Source of the DNA: Phanerochaete sordida
Taxonomy: Eukaryota > Basidiomycota > Agaricomycetes > Polyporales > Phanerochaetaceae
Assembly (NCBI GenBank): GCA_019973155.2
Contig: BPQB01000014.1
Location: 310,001 to 374,000, forward strand
Direction of reading: 5' to 3'
Length of the DNA stretch: 64,000 nucleotides
The position numbers and the translations under genes were made by a program. The notes beneath the pieces were generated by a model that did not search any database, had not been told where the DNA came from, and saw nothing but the letters and a program-made list of their open reading frames with translations. Position 1 is the stretch's first letter. Each line of letters starts with the position of its first letter. Shown here piece after piece: positions 56,052-64,000 of the stretch.

Positions 56052-57676
56052 CTCAAGTTGAACGCCTGCCGCAGCGACCAGACATTGCACCTGCCTCGGC
56101 CTCGGTCAGCGCGCAGCAGCCAGCACCTGCGCCGCCGCTCTGCGGTCGCCCCTCGTCGCCATTGCTCGGACAGCGAGGCCGAGAGCTTGTCAAACAGATG
56201 CAGCATCCACGTCGGTCAGCTAGGGGCTCGCTACGCGTAGCGTGATGTGTTTGACGCACCGGCCCCGAGGGCTCTCCCGCGCGGGTGGCTATCACCGTCG
56301 CTCCGGGCCCTGGCGAAGGCACCGCCGCTGCAGTCGCTCAGACGCCATCAATCTGCCTTTGTGGCGTCGCCAACCCTTGCGCGCTCGGCCAATTTGACCG
56401 AACGAAGCTTCGAAGAAGCTGGACTTGGAGCGTTTCTTCACCAAGGAGGGTCAGAAGAAAGCAGGGGATCGCTTCTGCCAGACTTGCACCCGGCACCTGG
56501 CAGTTGTTCCAAGGCAAACAGAGGGCCTGGGCGCGCTGCTGCTGCTTCATCAGCCTCTCCTATGACAAGGATAGCGTAGGAGCCGCCGCCGATGATGACT
56601 TCAACGCTGCTTCGCTGCCCCGAATGCTTCGCGTCAGCGGATTGACTGCATCCGCATTGCCTGTTCGGATGGTAAGCAGCGAGCTCTATCTAGACTGACT
56701 GGAACGAAAGTACTTCGACTTGAATACGGCAGCCTGAACGGTGTTGAGCTTGACTCGCAGTAGTAAATATCTTGACGATGAAGTTTATGGACAAGAGCAA
56801 GGGCGAAGCGGGAGCGCGTCTTGCGCAAATTAGGACCTTGGACACCGAGGACCCCGAAAACCCTTTGTCGTACTTAGCGGGAGCAGCGGTGCTCAGCGCT
56901 CATTAACATTCCGGATACTGGACATGGGACGGGATCAAGTAGCATAGAGCAGGTTAATATACAGTTCAAACGCTCACAATTGCAGATCAATTCAAGTCAA
57001 TATAGGCGTAGTGTAAACGCTTCCACCAAGACAGCACGTGACGCCGTGCTACAAAGCGCGAGCTGACTCTGTTTGCGCGTTACAGCTGCTGGAAGCCAGC
57101 CGTACAGCACTTGCTTCTTGACGTCCGTCTTCAGCACAACTTCAGCGCCCAGCCTCCAGCAAGCCCGAAGCGTGGCCGTCGTGTTGATCATATGAAATCG
57201 ATGTCTTGAATCGAGGTCCGGTGCCAGATTCTCTCATAACTGATGTCACTCCGACCACGCACCTATATATACCAACTTCATTCGTCGTATCATTCGCACC
57301 CTCCGTTCTCTATTCCTCCTTCCTCCCCACCATGGCTACACCACTTTCACACTACTTAGGCCAATTCCACACCCCGATCGACTGAATTTTTGCCTCTAAA
57401 TCAGTTTCTTGGACTGTGATTAAAATTAAGTACGTGCGCGTGACACACACCTCCGACCGCGCAGAGAACCGTTGTACGCGTCAGTGACCTTCTGCTCGAC
57501 GTTCGCGACCAAGAAATGCAAGCGCGTCGCGTCGCGTCACCAAGCGCTGTGGGGTCGGCCAATAATGGGCCCGCGTGCGGGGTTAGGGTTACGGCATCTT
57601 CAGGGCCGGCCCCAGGTTGGTAGCCGCCATCGCTGCACAGTCTCGTGCGCAGAGCCTTCTACTTACGACCACCAGC
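56052..57676. other. Intergenic with an isolated TATA box and short ORF
   Basis: No full gene. At 57267-57274 a TATATATA box sits about 64 bases before an ATG (57331 area) that opens the 17-codon frame MATPLSHYLGQFHTPID followed by TGA. This spacing is the one seen in the reductase promoters. It may be a leftover promoter or an upstream ORF of the ABC transporter gene. Confidence 0.35.
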
Positions 57677-60600
57677 ATGGCCGGTATTCTCTGGATACTG
57701 GCCCTCTCGCTCGGCCTCGGGACCCTCGCGCGGAACACGTCCCTCCAGGTCAGCCTCCCCCCGCAGAGCTGGGAGCTCTCGGTGAGTCACACGAACGGCC
57801 ACGCAGCGTGCACCCGACTGACCTTCTCTTAGTCACTGGCCAAACCTGGTGCGTTCCATGTGCGGATGACGCACACGCAGAGCTTCTGACCGCCAATTAG
57901 ATGAGTGTCCGCCGTGTTTCAACTGCAAGCTTCCCGCCTTCTCGTGTGGGCACTACGGAGAGTGTTCGGATTACGATGGACAGTGCAAGTGTCCTCCGGG
58001 ATGGGCTGGGATAGACTGCTTGACACCTCGTGCGTCTCTATCCCCTGCGCTTTGCGCCCCGCTAACGCTTTGCAGAGTGCGATTCTCTTGCGGATGGTGA
58101 AAAGCGACGACAGCGCGAAGATGGCCAGCCCTGCGACTGCAAGGACGGCTGGGGCGGTATCAACTGCAATGTCTGCCAGACCGACGCGGCCTGCGCCAAT
58201 TTTCCACTCCCTCATCTACCCGGCGAACTCGGCTCCCTCGACGATGGCGTTGCGGAAAACATGACTTGCTACAAGGGCGGCGACACGGTCTTCCAGAGCC
58301 ACCAGATGTGCGACGTCACGAACCGCAAGATCCTTGACATGCTCCCAGATAGACCGCCTCAGGTTACCTTCGGATGCGACAAGCATGACGGCACTTGTTC
58401 TTTCCAGTTCTGGGCAGCTCAGGTCGAATCCTTCTACTGCGCGCTCGACGAGTGCCAGTCGAGCGTGGACTACGGCACCACGAAGAACACTACGAAATAT
58501 GATTGCCAAAACATTCACTGCAAGTGTGTACCCGGGCGGTTCATCTGTGGAGAGAACGGCAGCCTCAGTGAGTTATCATCCACGTGATCCTGCTGTATGC
58601 CGACCCAGAACGCTCCAGACATCGACGAGTTCCTCAACACCGAGATTACGGGCCCGGCGACGTTCAGTTGCACGACCGGCCAGGGGTGTAAATTCGAAGA
58701 ACCAGGAATGAACGGCCTCATCGAGATGTTCTTCGGTGACAGCTACATTACTCTGCAATGTTCAAGCGGCGAGTGTCTGCACTACTCTCAAGTTCCAGGT
58801 TACATTGTACGTGCACCGTTTCGGATGCGCAGCAGCTTTATCTGACGTTTGCTGCGTAGGCGCCTCCGAAGCCCGACACCACTCGCTTCATTGCGCTGAG
58901 CGTCGCAGGCGTCGGTCTTGCCGTTCTCCTCGTATGCGCCGGGCTCTGGTATGTTGGCCGGACACGGTCTGGCGACTTCGGCGGCATCCGTCTTCCCGAG
59001 GCGGAGACCGCCCGGCTGATGATGGACCACGTCCCCGCCTCGCTGCACTTCTCCGACATCTCATACACGCTCGGGAACCGCACGATCCTCGACGGCATCG
59101 CGGGCTCGGTGCACCCAGGCCAGCTGATGGCGATCATGGGCGCGTCGGGCGCGGGCAAGTCGACGTTCCTCGACATCCTCGCGCGCAAGAACAAGCGCGG
59201 CACCGTCGGCGGGCGCACGCTCGTCAACGGGCGCGAGGTCCCCGACGCGGACTTCAAGAAGGTCATGGGCTTCGTCGACCAGGAGGACACGCTCATGAGC
59301 ACGCTGACCGTCTACGAGACCGTGCTCTACTCGGCGCTGCTCCGGCTCCCGCGCGAGATGAGCCTCGAGGCGAAGAAGTTCCGCACCCTCGAGACGCTGC
59401 ACGAGCTCGGCATCCTCGGGATCAAGGACTCGCGCATCGGCGACTCCGGGCGGCGCTCGATCTCTGGCGGTGAGAAGCGGCGGGTGTCGATCGCCTGCGA
59501 GCTCGTCACGAGCCCCTCGATTCTGTTCCTTGACGAGCCGACGTCCGGTCTCGACGCATACAACGCCCTCAGCGTCATCGACAGCCTTGTCTCGCTCGCT
59601 CGCGACTACAACCGCACAGTCATCTTCACGATCCACCAACCGCGCAGCAACATCGTGTCGTTGTTCGACAAGCTGGTCCTGCTCTCGCACGGCAAGCTGA
59701 TCTACTCCGGCGACGCATCCAAGTGCTACGAGTATCTCGATGGCATAGGGAAGCCGTGCCCACCAGGCTTCAACCTCGCGGACTACCTGAGTGAGTAAAA
59801 CCGACAGATCACTACCGCGCGCTTTGCTGATCTAGACCAGTCGACATGACCGTTCTGGCCAGCATCGAGCCCCGATCGCTCGACAGCCCAGCCACGAACC
59901 CCGAGCTGTCTGAGGGCGAGACCGAGCGGCGCGACGAAGAGCAGGCCATCCCCTCCTCGAGCTCGACGCCATACCCCATCCACGGGCGGCAAGGCTCGGA
60001 CGAGCCGGCGCCGAGCACGACCGCGGTCGGGACGTCGAGCAACTTCATCAAGCGCAAGACGTCGCAGCTGCTCGAGGCGATCTCGCCGTCGCACACCGGC
60101 GACGCGCCGCTCTCGCCGAAGCTCGCCGCGCTCGTCGACGGCTTCGCGCGCAGCGCCGTGCACGCGCAGCTGCAGGCGGAGATCGCGGAGGCCGAGGCGC
60201 GCGGCGCGCAGCACGCGCTGCCCGACGTCGCGCTCGAGAACAAGCTCACGCGCGGCCGCCAGCGCGCGAGCTGGGGCACGCAGTTCCGCATCCTCAGCGG
60301 GCGCGCGTTCAAGAACCTGTACCGCGACCCCGCGCTGCTCGCGACGCACTACATCGCGGCCATCGCCGTCGCCAGTGCGTCTTTCTTTCGGGGTGTGGGG
60401 TCTGTTGCTGACGCGCGCGCCAGTCATCTGCGGGATCCTGTTCTACCACTCGGGGAACGACATCCGCGGGTTCCAGAACCGGCTCGGCGTGTTCTTCTTC
60501 ACGCTCGCGCTCTTCGGCTTCTCGTGCCTCTCGAGCCTGTCGCTCTTCGCGAACGAGCGCGTGCTCTTCATGCGCGAGCGCGCGAACGGCTACTACTCGC

Positions 60601-61256
60601 CGCTCACGTACTTCTGCGCCAAGGTCTTCTTCGACATCCTGCCCCTCCGCGTCGTGCCGCCGATGGTCTTCGGCGCGATCATCTACGGGCTCGTCGGGCT
60701 CGTGCCGACGGTGCCCGCGTTCTGGAAGTTCATGCTCGCGCTCGTGCTGTTCAACCTCACGACCGCGAGCATCATCCTGCTGCTCTCGATCGCGTTCGCG
60801 AGCGTGAGCGTCGCGACGCAGGTCGGCACCGTCATCATGCTCTTCAAGTGCGTCCCCGCCTCCTCCCCTTTTGCCGCGCTGACAGAGACCGCCAGCCTGC
60901 TCTTCGCGGGCCTGCTCGTGAACCGCGAGAGCCTGCACCCCGCGCTGCAGTGGCTGCACACGGTGTCCTTCTTCCACGCCGCGTACGAGGCGCTCGCGGT
61001 GAACGAGCTGCGCTACCTGCAGCTCAAGCAGAGCCAGTACGGCGTCGAGCTCGACGTGCCCGCCGCGACGATCCTCTCGCTCTTCGGCCTCAAAGTCAGC
61101 GTGAGTCGCCCCGTTCCTCGTTCGTGCATGCGTGGGAGCTGATGCGGTGCGCAGGCGTTCTGGTGGCCCGACATCGGGCTGCTCGGCATCTTCTTCGGCA
61201 CGACGCTCGTCGTGAGCTACCTCATCCTGCACTTCTACGTCAAGGAGAAGCGGTAG
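57677..61256 (+). CDS. ADP1-like ABC transporter (ABCG half-transporter with extracellular Cys-rich region)
   Basis: Ten exons: 57677..57781, 57833..57848, 57901..58029, 58076..58567, 58619..58806, 58860..59790, 59841..60374, 60424..60847, 60896..61100, 61155..61256; all phases agree, 1041 aa. An N-terminal signal peptide is followed by EGF-like Cys clusters ([39 protein letters not shown]). A membrane segment lies at about 320-342. The nucleotide-binding domain has Walker [10 protein letters not shown] (404-412), signature ISGGEKRR (511-518), Walker [13 protein letters not shown] (531-542) and H-loop His569. The last ~220 residues form the membrane domain. Yeast Adp1 has this layout; its substrate is unknown. 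Exon 2 is only 16 nt, and the 48-bp eighth intron has no stop. Confidence 0.9.
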
Positions 61257-62208
61257 CGCGCGCGCATACACGGGCGCGCGCCGCCCTCCGTTTCGCATTT
61301 GTACCATACATCGCCTCCACCTGTGGATCTTGTTCTCGTATGTATCACCAGCCTATCTATATACCACCCATGGCGCTGTTGTTTTCTTGGCATGCACGGC
61401 TTTGGCTTTGTGTCGCTTGTGGTGGGCTGAGACTGTGGAGTCTGGACCTGTTGGCGGCTCGACTCAAGTGCTAGGTTCGGGGCAATGGTGGTGGATGGGT
61501 TTCTACATGTTGTATTGCGCCATGACTCGCCTCAGTGTACGCACCTCCATGACCACACACACAGAAGACACAGACGTTTGCCAGTCTTATTGAGGAGCTC
61601 TCACCGTGTGCTTACGTCGGACATCTTATGCGAAACACCGCCCATGACAGCGCCCGCGGACGTGTGTCTCCTCCCACGCTGCTGCTTGTCCTGCGCAGGC
61701 ACTCCCTCGCGTTCTTCCCACCACTTTGCGCGACGAATCGCGTTCAGAACACCTATCTTCGCGTGTCTCGACTATATCAGGCGTCGCCTCGCGCAGGAAA
61801 CGAAACACGGGCTCAGTCAGCGCGTCGTCTGCCCGTCAAGAATTTCGAGGATGCCCGAGCCCTGTACAAAGCAGGCGGCTCCGTCTCCGCCCAGGACAAC
61901 GCTGTGCGCGCAGCCCACGGACGCAATGGGCAGCAGCCTGCGCGACCCACACTGCCTGCGCCGGCTCCCACGTCGCCGCGATACACTCCATCACGCTATG
62001 CGCTTGTGCAACGCGGCGTCCGTCTGACGAATCCGCTGACAAACACAGAGGCGATCCCCTGCTGGACGAAGAGCCCCCGCGCGGCGTGCACACATCATCC
62101 GTCGTGGGCCTCCCCACTCGCCTCTCCGCGCGCGCAAGGATGGCTGCAATCGCTGCTCATCGAACGTCATGGAAGCTCGCCGCGGCCCTCGCGGCCCTCG
62201 CGCTCGCG
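61257..62208. other. Intergenic between ABC transporter and reductase copy 8
   Basis: No gene. An open frame upstream of copy 8 is in frame with it but spans its TATA box, so it is treated as chance. Confidence 0.45.
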
Positions 62209-62216
62209 TATATATA
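62209..62216 (+). promoter_or_regulatory. TATA box of reductase copy 8
   Basis: TATATATA, 81 bases before the start codon at 62290. Confidence 0.6.
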
Positions 62217-62289
62217 CCGCGGCGGCCCCACGCTCCCGCACACCCCGTTCCTCGCTCCCACCACCACACCCGCCACCACCCGCACAGCC

Positions 62290-63538
62290 ATGTCGACGCA
62301 GAAGGCCCTCGTCGTGCTCGAGCCCAAGGGCGCGTTCGCCGTGCAGGACCGCGACATCCAAGAACCCGGCGCCGGCGAGGTCCTCGTCGAGCTTCGCGCG
62401 ACCGCGCTCAACCCCGTCGACTGGAAGATCCAGGCGTTCGACTTCTTCATCACGGAGTACCCCGCCGTCCTCGGCACCGACGGCGCGGGCGTCGTCGTGA
62501 AGGTCGGCGCGGGCGTCACGAACGTCGCCGTCGGCGACAAAGTGTGCGTCTGCCTGGCTATATGCGTGCCCCCGCGGGCTCTGACGCGCCAAGCAGGCTC
62601 TTCCAGGGCTACTTCGACAACCGCCGCGCGACCTTCCAGCAGTACGCCGTCGTCGCATCCGAGATCGTCGCCAAGGTGCGCTCTGCGCCCCCGCGCGCCG
62701 CGCCCGTGCTGAGTCTGACGCGCCCCGCCAGATCCCGCCCAACCTCAGCTTCGAAGAGGCGTCCACGATCCCGCTCACGCTCGCGACCGCCGCGCTCGCG
62801 CTCTACAGCCCGAAGCCGCAGGGCATCGCGCTCGCCGCGCCCTGGGAGGCTGGTAACCGCGGCAAGTACGCGGGCGAGCCCATCGTTGTGATTGGCGGGT
62901 CGTCGTCTGTCGGCCAGCAAGGTGCGTGTGCGCGGTGTCCAGCGTGGTAGTGCACTGCTGAGTGCGCGCAGTCATCCAGTTCGCGCGCCTCTCCGGCTTC
63001 TCGCCCATCATCACGACCGCGTCCCCGAGCAACAGCGCGCTGCTCAAGTCGCTCGGCGCGACACACATCATCGACCGCAGCGCCCCACTCTCCGAGCTGC
63101 CCGCGGCCGTGCAGGCGATCACGAGCGCGCCCGTCAAGGTCGCGTACGACGCGATCTCGGCGCCGGACACGCAGAACGCGGCGTACGACGTGCTCGCGCC
63201 CGGCGGGAAGCTCGTGATCGTGCTCGCGCAGGCCGTCGACGCGGGCAGGCTCACGCCCCAGAAGGAGGTCGTGCACGTCTTCGGGAGCGTGCAGGCGCCG
63301 GACAACCGCAAGGTCGGCGCGAGCCTGTACGCGGCGCTCCCGGGGCTGCTCGCGTCCGGCGAGATCAAGGTGCGTTGTGGCGGGTTGGGGTGTTGGGGCG
63401 GGTGCTCATGGGCGGGTGCAGCCGAACAAGGTCGAGGTGCTCCCCGGCGGCCTTGCGGGCATCCCCGCTGGGCTCGAGAAGCTGCGTGCGGGCGTCAGCG
63501 CGCTCAAGCTCGTCGCGCGGCCGCAGGAGAACCTTTAG
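62290..63538 (+). CDS. MDR family GroES-like reductase, copy 8
   Basis: Join 62290..62543, 62597..62675, 62732..62921, 62972..63369, 63422..63538, 345 aa. Every exon has the same length as in copy 5 (254, 79, 190, 398, 117), and sequence features agree (LYSPKPQGIAL, APWEAGNRGKYAGEP, GGSSSVGQQ, VIQFARLSGF). It lies beyond the ABC transporter gene and on the opposite strand to copy 5, so it arose by a displaced, inverted duplication. No zinc-ligand pattern. Expected NAD(P)H reductase, substrate unknown. GC content at third positions is higher than in copies 1-4. Confidence 0.88.
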
Positions 63539-63929
63539 AAGAGACTCGCGGGCTACGGAATATGTGCAAGACCAAGGTGTATTAGTATCGTTCGCGCAGG
63601 AATATATGGCTGATGTCCATGAAATCGTCTGACCATTATATGCGCGACCTTTGGCTCGGTGCATGGCTAGAGACCGTCTGTCGCGCGAATCACGCTCGTG
63701 CCTCGCGGTACGCCTGCACTTTCTGATCTCGAGTTGATGAGTGTACTGGATGCGCGGACCCAGTGCGAGTACCTCTCGTCGCGCCTTGCATCCACTCGAC
63801 GACTGCGTGGACGACGCACACCAGCGCCATACTCTTGCGGCACGCTCGACCACACCACTCGGACCCTGGCGAACTCAAAAAGCCCGCCGCGTCGCCGCGC
63901 CCTCGACGGCTGACCCGCTCGCGTATTGG
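63539..63929. other. Downstream flank of reductase copy 8
   Basis: No feature recognised before the reductase-like fragment at the right edge. Confidence 0.4.
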
Positions 63930-64000
63930 TACCGCGCTGCGCTGGGCTTCGTGCCCATCATCACGACTGCGTCGCCGCGCCCAGGTGCGCAGCTCGCCGC
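63930..64000 (+). pseudogene. Fragment of a ninth reductase copy, running off the window
   Basis: The stretch encoding GFVPIITTASPRP matches the GFSPIITTAS start of exon 4 in the other copies. The sequence just before and after it does not continue the match (no AIQFAKLS before, no LKSLGATH after), so it looks like a degenerate piece. What lies to the right is not visible. Confidence 0.5.

Noticed and set aside
61726..62290. In-frame N-terminal extension of reductase copy 8 with a membrane-like segment (start near 62141)
   Set aside because: The frame runs through the TATATATA box at 62209, and all other copies start at the MSTQK-type methionine after a TATA box with similar spacing.
62141..62290. 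Upstream membrane anchor shared with reductases
   Set aside because: No other copy has it, and it overlaps the core promoter.
1..64000. CRISPR arrays, rRNA genes, operons or ribosome binding sites
   Set aside because: No regularly spaced repeats or rRNA sequence were seen, and the genome is eukaryotic, so bacterial signals do not apply.

Overview
The window is a nuclear genomic segment of a filamentous basidiomycete, probably a wood-decay Agaricomycete. The evidence is the gene content (expanded F-box families, a GMC oxidoreductase, an ADP1-type ABC transporter, a Zn2Cys6 cluster of the basidiomycete type) and the gene structure: many 45-75 bp GT-AG introns with CTGAC/CTAAC-like branch sites, and TATA boxes 55-100 bp upstream of start codons. 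All exon models were built by hand from splice sites and reading phase; nothing was aligned by software.

Layout. 1-6.9 kb: three tandem F-box paralogues. The first runs off the left edge and has a 2.47-kb terminal-inverted-repeat transposon inserted in its last codons. 7.3-8.7 kb: a P-loop G-domain/coiled-coil protein. 9.4-14.6 kb: a PPS1-like d dual-specificity phosphatase with one 979-bp intron. 14.6-24.5 kb: a gene-poor, very GC-rich stretch holding a 628-bp CACTA-type MITE and degenerate repeats. 24.5-25.8 kb: another F-box gene. 27.1-27.5 kb: a broken genomic copy of part of the PPS1 gene, with its intron retained. 28.5-32.4 kb: two paralogous secreted proteins whose C-terminal domain resembles the bacterial LecB/PA-IIL calcium-dependent lectins. 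33.1-35.3 kb: a nine-exon gene joining a basidiomycete-type regulatory region to a Zn2Cys6 cluster. 35.4-36.7 kb: an F-box gene. 37.1-40.1 kb: an intact GMC oxidoreductase split into 24 exons.

41.6-63.5 kb is dominated by eight full copies of a medium-chain dehydrogenase/reductase (GroES-like, enoyl-reductase-like, zinc-independent by motif). Copies 1-4 are on +, 5-7 on -, and 8 on +. All share four introns at the same positions and phases, and each has its own TATA-type promoter. A ninth fragment reaches the right edge. An F-box gene (45.1-46.5 kb) and an ABCG/ADP1-type transporter (57.7-61.3 kb) sit inside the array.

Functionally, the right third could be a redox/detoxification neighbourhood: an expanding reductase family, a GMC oxidase and an efflux-type transporter. 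This is inferred from proximity only. The left and central parts are a mosaic of recently duplicated F-box and lectin genes and transposon debris.
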